64,000 bases of DNA from Bacteroidota bacterium (lineage in GTDB: Bacteria; Bacteroidota; Bacteroidia; AKYH767-A; OLB10), in NCBI GenBank assembly GCA_016717325.1, contig JADKFV010000012.1, positions 92,165-156,164 on the forward strand, in the 5' to 3' direction. Each line of letters opens with the position of its first letter. The stretch's first letter is position 1. The position numbers and the translations under genes are program-made. Of the stretch, positions 36,726 through 45,742 are shown piece after piece. Under the pieces are notes generated by a model. It searched no databases. It was not told the DNA's origin and worked only from the letters and a program-made list of their open reading frames with translations.

Positions 36726-38344
36726 ATGCAGAAAAGTTTCAATAACCAGGTAAAAAAAATACGAGAAATCGTTAATCGTTTTGATTCGGATAGCAACAGT
36801 CTCAAGATTTCGCTTATACGTGATATTCAGGCAAACAAAATTTTGTTCAACCATGCGCTAAAGGATTACCATGAGTGTCTGCTGTTTATCATGTCGTTTC
36901 CGCCCGATGAAAAAACAAGGAGTTTAGCAGAAAGGGAAGTGCTTCGCATTTCCGGTTTGCTAAAAAAGCAACCTGAAAAAATTAAAGAGCTGTTCGTTAA
37001 TTCCGGCATTCCGTTAAGCAGATATCAGGCCGCATATTCACATGATTGTACACGTTGGTTGCTATCGCATCCCGATTGTACAGTGGCAATAAATGAAATT
37101 ACAAATACATCATTTGATTTAAACACAGCGCTTAAGGTTACCATACCTGCGCAGCTGCGAAACTATACCACTGCTGCTTACACCAATGATGTTTTGCTGG
37201 ACGAACTAATGGCTGGTAAAAAACTGCAACTTGGATATATCATCAATGAATTAAGCCGACTCGACAATACGCCTTATATCAAAGACCATTATTACCAAGG
37301 CTTGGGAATTCATACCGATATAGTACCCAAAAGCAAATTACTTTCCAAGGCTTATAATAGAATAGAGATTCCCGAAACATTTTACCACAGCGAAATAATT
37401 AAGCGTTTTGATGTGGTTGAGTTACTCAACCGCAAACTACCCGATGAAGCTGTTCTTTCATCAGCAGAAAAGGAAAAGCTTGTTCTTATAATAAAAAACT
37501 CAATGGCAATTACAGAAAGGGAAACAGACCCTGCCACTTACATGAAAGAAGATTCGCTGCACCTTTTTCATCTCGACCGAGGCGTATCGGTAGCCCTGTA
37601 TGGCATGCCTGCTGAACGTCAACTTCCAATGGAATCGTACATCGGTTATACCATGTTTAAAAATGGCTATCCTGCTGCCTATGCCGGTGGCTGGGTGTTT
37701 GGTTGGCGCTCAGATTTTGGGTTAAATATTTATGACCAGTTTAGAGGAGGCGAGTCCGCTTTTATGGTGGCGCAAATACTTCGTGTTTACCGTCAGCTAT
37801 TTAACGTAAATCATTTTCAGGTAGAAGCATCGCAGTTCGGCTTAGATAGTCCCGAAGGAATTGAAACAGGTGTATTCTGGTTTTATTACAAACTTGGTTT
37901 TAGGCCAAATGATTTAGCATTGCGCCAACTTGCTAAAAGTGAACACATCAAAATTTCTTCGCGTAAGGGTTACCGTTCTTCAGAAAAAACCCTTTTGAAA
38001 TTTACAGAGAGCAATATTTCGATGAGTCTGGGAAAACCTGTTCAACCGGGGTGTATGATATAACTAGTGAAGTAAAGAGTTTGATTATAAAAAAATACCG
38101 TGGAAATAGTGTGCAGGCTGAGAAGATATGCGTTTCAGATTTTCTGACGAAAACAAACTGCAAGGATACTTTTGCTAACGCTGAATTTGAAGTGCTAAAA
38201 GAAGTATCGCTGTGGGCCGCTGCAATGAATATTGCCGACAACGATAAATTAAATCTACTGCTGCAAATGGTAAAACTAAAACCTGTGGATGAATACCGAT
38301 ATCAGGAACTACTGCGTTTGTTCTTTGGCGATACTTACAAGTAA
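36726..38344 (+). CDS. Hypothetical protein with GNAT-like C-terminal region, frameshifted
   Basis: 445 codons end at 38063 (LGKPVQPGCMI), and a 97-codon ORF in another frame continues to 38344. Adding one G to the GGGG run at 38048-38051 joins them (PVQPGVYDITSEVKSLIIKK), giving about 539 residues. The middle of the protein resembles an acetyltransferase fold: SYIGYTMFKNGYPAAYAGGW, FRGGESAFMVAQILRVYRQ, and GLDSPEGIETGVFWFYYKLG, which is like the GNAT motif preceding 'GF'. No signal peptide. Function unknown. It is convergent with the oxygenase-like gene and ends 18 bp from it. Confidence 0.68.
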
Positions 38345-38362
38345 AAAATATTTTTCTGTAAG

Positions 38363-39012
38363 CTACAGATTCATTCTGAAAGTACTCCAGTCAACACCAA
38401 TCCTAAATGTTTGGTAATGCCGCCCATCGCTAATGCTTTCACCATAGTGGCTGGTTGCGGAATGCATTGCTCCCGAAGGATAGGCAACCATGCGATTAAA
38501 TCGGTAACCAACACGGTCAATTTCCTGCCACTTGTTTCGCTTTTTCGAATCGGTTTCAAAAAGCTGACGTAAATCGGATAGCTTCATTTTTAACCTTCGC
38601 GCATCTTCTGCTGTAGGCATGTCAGTAATTTGTGTTTTTTGATGCATCCAAAGCGATGTGCCGCAGTCAAATGGTAAACCTGGTGTTAGGTATACAACCA
38701 CCGTTATATCATCATTGGGATGGTCGTAGTGCACACCGGGAATTTCCTTTTTACTTCCTTTCGAATAGCCAAAATAGAAAACTCCATTTTCATCCTTTGG
38801 GTCTGTATCCCATCTGATTATTTTTATGCCTAAAATTTTTTCGAGCTTTTGTTTAACACCCGGCTGATGGTATACTTTGCGGCTTCGAAATCCTGTATAG
38901 TATCGCGGTTCGTAATAGTCAGCTTCCATAGCTTCGCGATGAACCTGCAAGGGTTATCATAGAAATTATCCTTTACAATTATAAATCGGGGATAAACGGT
39001 TTTAGTACTCAT
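38363..39012 (-). CDS. 2-oxoglutarate/Fe(II) oxygenase-like protein (DUF6445-like), frameshifted
   Basis: The true start appears to be the ATG at 39012 (MSTKTVYPRFIIVKDNFYDN). The frame is lost at the CCC run (38951-38953); one more C joins it to the 195-codon ORF that otherwise begins at a TTG. The joined protein is about 216 residues with HYDHPNDDITVVVYLTPG, GTSLWMHQ, AYPSGAMHSATSHYG and GRHYQTFRIG. These resemble the double-stranded beta-helix H-x-D...H...R core of non-heme iron hydroxylases. Substrate unknown. Confidence 0.7.
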
Positions 39013-39374
39013 AATTGATTAATTTTTTACGAAATAAAACTGGTCAAAGTTAAAATATACTACCTATTAGGAACAATGACTTTATTAATGATTATTTTTT
39101 AAGTTTTAGTGGAAAAAGGAAGTTGTTGATACGGCAGCCAATGCCGGTTATACTGATGATCATTTGGGCCGGAGAAGATTTCATAGTTGATGCTAATTTA
39201 GGATTGGTAAACGAAGTTATGTTTTTTAGTTTTTTCGCAAAAACAAATCAGCTTGAACAAATTAATTTTTAGTTTTACAAAATGTTATTGACGTGCAGCT
39301 GTTGAGAAATTGTTTTATTGACAACCTGTCACGCTTTATGCAGTGAGGCTGACCTTATAAAAAATTACTATGTT
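39013..39374. other. Gap without a supported gene
   Basis: 360 bp of AT-rich sequence. Nothing convincing was seen apart from the leader of the following secreted-protein gene. Confidence 0.35.
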
Positions 39375-40241
39375 ATGAAAAAAGTATATTTATTATTTTT
39401 CCTACTTCACTTCACATTTAAAATCTGTGAAGCTCAATTTATTTTGGCTGGAACCGTATCGGGAAAAGATACTTATTTCGATATTGTTCCTGATTCTGCG
39501 CTGGAAGCGCTAAATGTCCACCTTAGCCCTTATCCGGGTGAAACAATAAAACTGGATGTGGATAGTGATGGAATTCAGGATTATCAAATTGATACATATG
39601 GAGGTGGGGGATTGGGTGGAGGAACAGGTGGGTGCGTAATAGTTCCATTGGGAGCGCATGCAAGCGTAGCCTCTCATATGGATACGTCTGCAGGATGCTG
39701 TCCTGCACAATACATCGCGCAACTTGTAGACACCCTTGTAATGGGAGATACAATTTCGAATGCTCTAAGTTTTTATTCAGGTACTAATTATTTATGGTCT
39801 ACAACTTATGGTATGGCACAGGCTCCTATTATTTCCGAATGGAATGATATAGGAGAACATTACATCGGCATCCGCTTAAATTACCCGCAGGATACTCTTT
39901 ATGGATGGATTAGGGTAGAAGCAACAAATAGCGGAATTTTTATTTTGACAGTTAAAGATATGGCATGCAATAAAAATCAACATATTGGAATCAATGAAAT
40001 TTATAATTCTCAGAAATTAATCATTGCCCCCAATCCTTTTTCCGACCAAATAACAGTTCTTTGCTCTGATTGTAGTGATGCACTATTTGTTCTTTATAAC
40101 TTCGTTTCAGGAAAAACTTTAGAAAAAAAAATTACAAAATCATTTTTACTAAATACAGAACAACTAGCAAAAGGAATATATCTCTATGAAGTGAGGAATA
40201 TAAACGGAGTAATTAAGAAAGGCAAAGCTGTGAAAAATTGA
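39375..40241 (+). CDS. Secreted protein with T9SS sorting domain
   Basis: 288 residues from the ATG at 39375, which gives a signal peptide (KKVYLLFFLLHFTFKICEAQ); the frame extends 19 codons upstream without improving it. The passenger has an acidic segment DVDSDGIQDYQID (calcium-binding-like, as in thrombospondin type 3 motifs), a glycine-rich turn and cysteines near 95-120. The C-terminus (LIIAPNPFSDQITVL, ending KGKAVKN) is a type IX sorting signal. No catalytic domain recognised. Confidence 0.8.
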   Translation: MKKVYLLFFLLHFTFKICEAQFILAGTVSGKDTYFDIVPDSALEALNVHLSPYPGETIKLDVDSDGIQDYQIDTYGGGGLGGGTGGCVIVPLGAHASVASHMDTSAGCCPAQYIAQLVDTLVMGDTISNALSFYSGTNYLWSTTYGMAQAPIISEWNDIGEHYIGIRLNYPQDTLYGWIRVEATNSGIFILTVKDMACNKNQHIGINEIYNSQKLIIAPNPFSDQITVLCSDCSDALFVLYNFVSGKTLEKKITKSFLLNTEQLAKGIYLYEVRNINGVIKKGKAVKN

Positions 40242-40623
40242 GGCGATATATCTTCGCTAGAAAACAAAACGTCTGGTAACAAAAAGAAAGGAGATGTGTA
40301 AAATTCGCGAAAATATTTTATCAGAAATTGCCGTCATAAGTCCTCAACTGATGATTGCATATTTCAGGCAAAGCCATTTGAAAAAAGCAAATTGATTTTA
40401 AGCCTTTAACAATTCGCCTGCAGACTTCGGGTTGCTATACTTCGATTAAGCAGCAAGCCGACAACTTACACCTACCACTTCATCTCAGACCGTAACTCCA
40501 AGCTGGAAGTACAAGTTGCGCTCAACCGTTGTTGTATTTGCTTCTTCATTTCTACAAATTAAAAACTGCACTTACAACCCCTTGCAAATAACATCATTAA
40601 CGTTCCATCATAATAGCTTCTTA
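40242..40623. other. Gap without a supported gene
   Basis: 380 bp. A pyrimidine-rich stretch at about 40440-40560 gives only a short, poorly structured ORF. An imperfect GGTTGCT/AGCAAGCC inverted repeat lies near 40430-40462. Confidence 0.35.
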
Positions 40624-40944
40624 TTAGCTAACAAACAATTTCTTCGCTTGCTTCCAGTTTATCAAGTCTGCACTTTGTATCCGATGCGATTTAATTTTAT
40701 ATGAGAATGATTTGGATTGTTTCATGGCTTCTAAGTGTGTTCCGTTGCGATAAAACTGGTTGATATCATGTTCACTTTCCCATAAAGTCATAGTGTACCA
40801 GACTTTAAAATTCCAGTTGTTTGATACTTTATATTTTTTGCAATTTGCTTGTTTCAACTCTTTAATTATTTGCCCGTTAAATTTAAAAAAGGCAATTAAC
40901 TTTGAATAAGAATTCAACTCGATTTTTGTTATTGATACTATCAC
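40624..40944 (-). CDS. DUF3291-like monooxygenase-fold protein
   Basis: 106 residues. The pattern YTMTLWESEHDINQFYRNGT, HLEAMKQSKSFSYKIKSHRI and DLINWKQAKKLF resembles small ferredoxin-like dimeric alpha/beta proteins (DUF3291/ABM superfamily). No catalytic assignment is possible. The ATG start gives the normal first beta strand. Stands alone. Confidence 0.65.
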   Translation of the reverse strand: MIVSITKIELNSYSKLIAFFKFNGQIIKELKQANCKKYKVSNNWNFKVWYTMTLWESEHDINQFYRNGTHLEAMKQSKSFSYKIKSHRIQSADLINWKQAKKLFVS

Positions 40945-41129
40945 CGGGTATTATTTGTATTGGTTATTTTTCTATGATCATTATTTTGAAGTGTTGTCAG
41001 AATATAATTCCAAAACCTTTACCAACTTAATCAACTTGATACAGAAAGAAAGACATTGTCTGCAAATTTAGATATAGCTTTCACTTATCAAATTATGGTG
41101 TATTGTTTTTAGTAAAAGGTTTGCGTTAA

Positions 41130-41297
41130 CTATTCGGCAGTCTTTTTTTCAGCACTTTTCATTTCTTTTACAAGGCCTTCGGGTAAGGGCCGGCATTTAC
41201 AATTTTTTGAATGCTCGATATGCCAATGTATGCGTTGAGCAAATGTTGCATTCTTTGGCATTCTATTTTTCTGGTGCCATTCTTTATTTATTTTCAT
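41130..41297 (-). CDS. Small conserved-looking protein, 55 residues
   Basis: Read from the ATG at 41297 to the TAG at 41130: MKINKEWHQKNRMPKNATF, then AQRIHWHIEHSKNCKCRPLP and a charged tail EGLVKEMKSAEKKTAE. The W/H-rich centre and CKCRP pair suggest a metal- or nucleic-acid-binding peptide, and similar short proteins occur in other Bacteroidota. It starts 19 bp after the stop of the small membrane protein gene on the same strand, so the two probably form an operon. Confidence 0.65.
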   Translation of the reverse strand: MKINKEWHQKNRMPKNATFAQRIHWHIEHSKNCKCRPLPEGLVKEMKSAEKKTAE

Positions 41298-41316
41298 AGT
41301 TAGTATGGTTTTCTAT

Positions 41317-41691
41317 CTAAAAAAAGTAACCCAAGGTGATACTAATTGTTGGAATAGCAAAATATCCAATGCCAATGGTGGTAAAATAATCGGAATATGT
41401 TGTTTTTGTAAATGGAAGAAGAAATAAAATATCGAGCACAATGTTTATGGCAAACCAACTAAATCCAACAATGAGGGCATTGGTTACAAAGTCGGCATCC
41501 ACAAATTTAAAATAACGATACAGAAGATAGCAACCGCTTATTACACCTACCAACATAATAGTGGATTTGAATGTGGCATAGGGCACCATCAATTCGCCAC
41601 CGGGTTTAAAAAACAAAAATGAAATAGCATATGGTATAAGCCACGATAGAAAGCCGAGTAAAATGTTTTTGGTGATTAATTTTCTTGTCAT
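41317..41691 (-). CDS. Small integral membrane protein
   Basis: 124 residues with four predicted transmembrane helices (about 8-27, 38-60, 70-93 and 103-124) and almost no loops. No family recognised. Composition and phase are coding-like, and it precedes a conserved-looking small gene by 19 bp. It is divergent from nothing nearby and lies 53 bp downstream of ppsA on the same strand. Confidence 0.6.
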   Translation of the reverse strand: MTRKLITKNILLGFLSWLIPYAISFLFFKPGGELMVPYATFKSTIMLVGVISGCYLLYRYFKFVDADFVTNALIVGFSWFAINIVLDILFLLPFTKTTYSDYFTTIGIGYFAIPTISITLGYFF

Positions 41692-41744
41692 CGTAAAATG
41701 TTTTTTACATTTTAATCAATAGGCAACTGCAAATTACTTTTCGT

Positions 41745-44138
41745 TCAGATATTTTTTTCGGCCTCGGCAATATTTTCTATTCCCTTAATTAAAGCATCGG
41801 GATTGAATGAAATACTATCGATACCGTTCTTAACCAGAAACTGCGCATACTCGGGATAGTCGCTTGGTGCCTGTCCGCAAAGGCCTGTGTGTGTTCCGGT
41901 TTTCTTGGCTTTAGTCAGTGTCATTTCTATCAGTTGCATTACAGCCGCATCGAAAGGACTAAATATTTCGCTGAGCAATTCCGAATCGCGATCGGCACCA
42001 AGAGTGAGTTGTGTTAAATCGTTGGAGCCAATAGAGAAGCCATCAAAGTGTTTTGCAAATTCTTCTGCAAGCAATGCATTGCTCGGAATTTCTATCATTA
42101 CATATAATTCGAGGCCGTTTATGTTTCGTTCGAGCCCGCAACCTTTCATCACTTCAATTACCTGTTGTGCTTCTTTTATGGTGCGGCAAAATGGTATCAT
42201 CAATTTTATATTTGTAAGGCCCATATCATCGCGTACTATTTTCATGGCTTTACATTCCATTTCAAATGCATCTTTATACAACGGATGATAATACCGCGAA
42301 GCACCACGAAAACCTATCATGGGATTTTCTTCACCTGGCTCAAATTGTTTACCACCAAGAAGGTTCGCATATTCATTAGATTTAAAATCGCTCATGCGCA
42401 CAATCACATCTTTGGGATAAAATGCCACCGCCATTTTTGCTGTAGCCTCGGCCAACTTCTGAACAAAATATTCTTCCTTATTTTTAAACTGTATCGTTAG
42501 TGCTTCGATTTTTTCTTTCGCTTTGGTATCATTTATTTTGTCGAAATGTTTCAATGCCATTGGATGAATACCAATCGTATTGCTGATAATAAATTCCATG
42601 CGCATAAGCCCTACTCCATCGTTTGGCAATTGTGAAAATGTAAATGCTTCATCGGGGTGTGCCAGAATGAGCATCGCTTTGGTTTTTGTTTTTTGTATAG
42701 AAGAAATATCAATTTCTTTCTCGTCCCATTTCAAAAGACCATCGTATACAGTCCCTGTATTACCGGCAGCTGTTGATACAGTAATTGTTTGTCCATCGAC
42801 AATATTTTTTGTGCCGGTGCCGGTGCCAACCACAGCGATAGCGCCCAATTCGCGTGCAACAATTGCGGCATGCGAAGTGCGGCCACCCTGGTCAGTAATA
42901 ATGGCTGTGGCTTTTTTCATCACCGGATCCCAATCGGGATCGGTACGTTCGGTTACAAGTATTTCGCCTTTGTTGAGTTTTGCAATTTCGGTGGGCGAGC
43001 TAAGTATTCGTGCTTTGCCGGCCACAATTTTATTTCCCAATCCGGCACCTGAGCAAAGTTTTTTTCCTTTATCGAGCAAAGTGTATTGCTTAAAAACGTT
43101 TTGCTTTTTTTTGCTGTGAACGGTTTCGGGTCGCGCCTGTACAATAAATATTTTTCCATCCTCGCCATCCTTTGCCCATTCGATATCCATGTGGCATTTA
43201 TAATGTTCCTGTATAATGCATGCCCATTTTGCCAGTTGAATAATTTCGGAATCGTTCAACACAAATTGATTTCTTTTTTCCTCCGTGGTACCAATATTAA
43301 TAATTGCTTCTTCGGGTTTTACAATATCGTTTACACTCACACCCGAATATACCATTGTCTTTATTTTGCTGCCCAGTTTGTGCGCAATAATTGGTTGCTT
43401 CACTTTATGCAGAAATGGTTTGTAAACTAAAAACTCATCGGTATTAATAGTGCCCTGCACAACATTTTCACCAAGACCCCAGGCGCCCGAAATAAGCACG
43501 ACATCTTCGAATCCGGAGTCGGGGTCGATGGTAAACATTACACCCGAGCTGGCAATATCGGAGCGTATCATTGTTTGCACGCCAATGGATAAAGCCACTT
43601 TCATGTGATCGAAACCATTATCGGTGCGGTATTTTATTGCTCTATCGGTAAACAACGAAGCGTAACAACGGTGACAGGCTTTTATCAGATTTTCTTCGCC
43701 ACGCACATTGAGGTAAGTTTCCTGTTGTCCGGCAAAGCTTGCTGTAGGAAGGTCTTCGGCAGTGGCACTGCTGCGCACGGCAAAAGATTTATTATTTCCG
43801 GTACTGTTATTTAGCGAACTGTATGCAGCAATAATTTCTTCTTTCAATGCAACAGGAAAAGTGCTGTCGAGAATTAATTTGCGAGCCTTTGCACCCACAT
43901 CTGCAAGGTTGTCGAATGTGGTAATATCAAGTAAGGAAAGAACCTGTGTTAGCTGAGGAACTAAATTATTTGTTTTCAAAAAACTCCAATACCCTGCCGA
44001 TGTAACTGCAAAGCCCTCGGGCACGGCCACTCCTTTTTTAGAAAGCGACACATACATTTCACCAAGCGAAGCATTTTTCCCACCCACCAGTGGAATATCT
44101 TTTATACCAATTTCAGAGAAATGCTTAATCGAATTCAT
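41745..44138 (-). CDS. ppsA: Phosphoenolpyruvate synthase (pyruvate, water dikinase)
   Basis: 797 residues, the usual length. The order is the N-terminal ATP-grasp domain (IGLVGGKNASLGEM-like start: DIPLVGGKNASLGEMYVSL; FAVRSSATAEDLPTASFAGQ), the swivelling phosphohistidine domain (GGRTSHAAIVAREL) and the C-terminal PEP-binding barrel (GFRGASRYY, SIGSNDLTQLTLG, GLCGQAPSD with the catalytic cysteine). It converts pyruvate and ATP to PEP, AMP and phosphate for gluconeogenesis. Frame intact. Confidence 0.96.
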   Translation of the reverse strand: MNSIKHFSEIGIKDIPLVGGKNASLGEMYVSLSKKGVAVPEGFAVTSAGYWSFLKTNNLVPQLTQVLSLLDITTFDNLADVGAKARKLILDSTFPVALKEEIIAAYSSLNNSTGNNKSFAVRSSATAEDLPTASFAGQQETYLNVRGEENLIKACHRCYASLFTDRAIKYRTDNGFDHMKVALSIGVQTMIRSDIASSGVMFTIDPDSGFEDVVLISGAWGLGENVVQGTINTDEFLVYKPFLHKVKQPIIAHKLGSKIKTMVYSGVSVNDIVKPEEAIINIGTTEEKRNQFVLNDSEIIQLAKWACIIQEHYKCHMDIEWAKDGEDGKIFIVQARPETVHSKKKQNVFKQYTLLDKGKKLCSGAGLGNKIVAGKARILSSPTEIAKLNKGEILVTERTDPDWDPVMKKATAIITDQGGRTSHAAIVARELGAIAVVGTGTGTKNIVDGQTITVSTAAGNTGTVYDGLLKWDEKEIDISSIQKTKTKAMLILAHPDEAFTFSQLPNDGVGLMRMEFIISNTIGIHPMALKHFDKINDTKAKEKIEALTIQFKNKEEYFVQKLAEATAKMAVAFYPKDVIVRMSDFKSNEYANLLGGKQFEPGEENPMIGFRGASRYYHPLYKDAFEMECKAMKIVRDDMGLTNIKLMIPFCRTIKEAQQVIEVMKGCGLERNINGLELYVMIEIPSNALLAEEFAKHFDGFSIGSNDLTQLTLGADRDSELLSEIFSPFDAAVMQLIEMTLTKAKKTGTHTGLCGQAPSDYPEYAQFLVKNGIDSISFNPDALIKGIENIAEAEKNI

Positions 44139-44367
44139 AGCCTATAAAATTTAAAATAATTATGCTTTGGTGTAAAAATGTGCATAATGGACAAACAGCT
44201 ACATGATAATAATCAATTGAAGAAATGATATTGGTCATGAATTGGCTTGCTTAATGAATTTTAAAGTTGATACATGTGCGATGAGAAAAAATTGCACATG
44301 GCTGTATCATAAATAAAAAACATTGTGGCGCGCAAGGTTTTGAACAGCCATAATGTGAAGGATAAAT

Positions 44368-44937
44368 TTATTTCTCGATTCGAATATCATACTTATCCAA
44401 AAGCCCGGCAATAGCTGCCAGTGTGAACTTTGCCTTCTTCAATTTGTTCAGTTCGGGATTGATGGAATAGTTATAGGCTGTACGAAAATCGGCTTTTTCT
44501 AAAATGGTATTTTCAAATTTTGCATTTGCTAAATCGCAATGATCGAAGATAGATTCCGATAAATCGCAATCGGTAAAATCTACTTCATGCAAGCGGCAAT
44601 TGATGAAGGAAGTTTTTTTTATTTTCCGTTTGTAAAACGATGAGTGCGTAAGATTACAATTATCGAAAGAGGCAGTGAGGCCAAATTCGTTGCAATTATA
44701 AAATAGCAACCCGAGCATTTTGCATGCACTAAATTTCACATCGCGAAAGGCAGTTTTCGAAATTTTTGCTAAACTTAAATTGCAATCTAAAAATTGACAT
44801 TCTAAAAAAACCATTTCACTCAAATCGGAATTTGCAAAATCACAATTTTTAAAAACACAATTTTCAAATTCCGTTTTTGCAATTTGCTGCGTAGTAAAAT
44901 TTATTTTATCGAAAATTTTATTTTCTACAATTTCCAT
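44368..44937 (-). CDS. Pentapeptide-repeat protein
   Basis: 189 residues made largely of A(D/N)LxX-type fives (EFENCVFKNCDFANSDLSEM, VDFTDCDLSESIFDHCDLAN, AKFENTILEKADF), forming a right-handed quadrilateral beta helix. Cysteine is frequent at the inward positions. The size and central interruption (YKRKIKKTSF) resemble Qnr/MfpA-like proteins that mimic DNA and bind gyrase, but many pentapeptide proteins have other roles, so resistance is not claimed. Confidence 0.88.
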   Translation of the reverse strand: MEIVENKIFDKINFTTQQIAKTEFENCVFKNCDFANSDLSEMVFLECQFLDCNLSLAKISKTAFRDVKFSACKMLGLLFYNCNEFGLTASFDNCNLTHSSFYKRKIKKTSFINCRLHEVDFTDCDLSESIFDHCDLANAKFENTILEKADFRTAYNYSINPELNKLKKAKFTLAAIAGLLDKYDIRIEK

Positions 44938-44976
44938 TTTCTCAATTCTTTAAGGAATGAATATAGGTGGCAAAAA

Positions 44977-45525
44977 TTATTTCGTTTCGCCTTTGGTGTT
45001 TAACAATTTTGCACAAAGTAAAATAATAACACACGGAAAGATGATAAATTTAATTTCAGAAATCAATACAGAAAGTCCCCATTTGGTAAAAAAATTGGCT
45101 GCACCTATTGGCGAAACATCCACAGGTGTAAACCATGGGCAAAAATAACGCTGGTTGGAAAATGGCGCAAACAGGGCAACACCGAGCCCTCCGTTTGTCA
45201 GCATATCGAGCAATGGGTGCGATACAGTAGCAAGAAATAACGATAAAAAAATAATGCGGCCTTGTGAAGTTGTAAAAGACTGGCTATAAAAGAAAATTAC
45301 TTTTACCACCATAGCCAATATTGCAGCAAAAAAAATGGAATGTGTAAAACCACGATGCCCAAACATACTATTGTATGAAACACCAAATTGAAAACCGATA
45401 ACATCGGCATCAGGAATCATGGCGCAAATTATAACAAGCGTATAAAGTTTTAGGGTAGTTACCTTAGTAAAAAAAGTTTTGCTTAATGTATAAGCAGCAA
45501 ATGCATGTGTAAATATTGTGGGCAT
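44977..45525 (-). CDS. YdjM/DUF457 family membrane-bound metal-dependent hydrolase
   Basis: 182 residues with about four transmembrane helices and the family motifs PTIFTHAFAAY, CAMIPDADVIG, MFGHRGFTHS and SHPLLDMLTNGG, where H and D residues bind metal. Homologues include E. coli YdjM. The activity is unproven. It ends 39 bp before the pentapeptide gene on the same strand. Confidence 0.87.
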   Translation of the reverse strand: MPTIFTHAFAAYTLSKTFFTKVTTLKLYTLVIICAMIPDADVIGFQFGVSYNSMFGHRGFTHSIFFAAILAMVVKVIFFYSQSFTTSQGRIIFLSLFLATVSHPLLDMLTNGGLGVALFAPFSNQRYFCPWFTPVDVSPIGAANFFTKWGLSVLISEIKFIIFPCVIILLCAKLLNTKGETK

Positions 45526-45672
45526 TTTGGTTTGTGCAAAATTATATCATGTTAGTTTTTAAAAATAAAATGTGTGTGGTAAATGTAACTATTTTTTGAT
45601 GCATAAGTTGAGTTATAGCATTGATAATAATTCATCAGAAAACATAAATTCACTTTGCACCATTGTTTCACT

Positions 45673-45713
45673 CAAAAAAAAAACACCGTATCATTTTTAC
45701 ATGAAACGGTGTT
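45673..45713 (-). terminator. Terminator after clpC
   Basis: AACACCGT (45682-45689) pairs with ACGGTGTT (45706-45713), with inner TCAT/ATGA pairing. The A run on the plus strand at 45673-45683 is a T tract for the minus-strand clpC transcript. A second A run at 45716-45724 would let it work partly in both directions. Confidence 0.8.
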
Positions 45714-45742
45714 CGAAAAAAAAACTAAATCAAAATATTTCT

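Noticed and set aside
44368..44937. Quinolone resistance gene (qnr)
   Set aside because: The pentapeptide protein only resembles Qnr in general repeat architecture; no specific Qnr loop features were identified.
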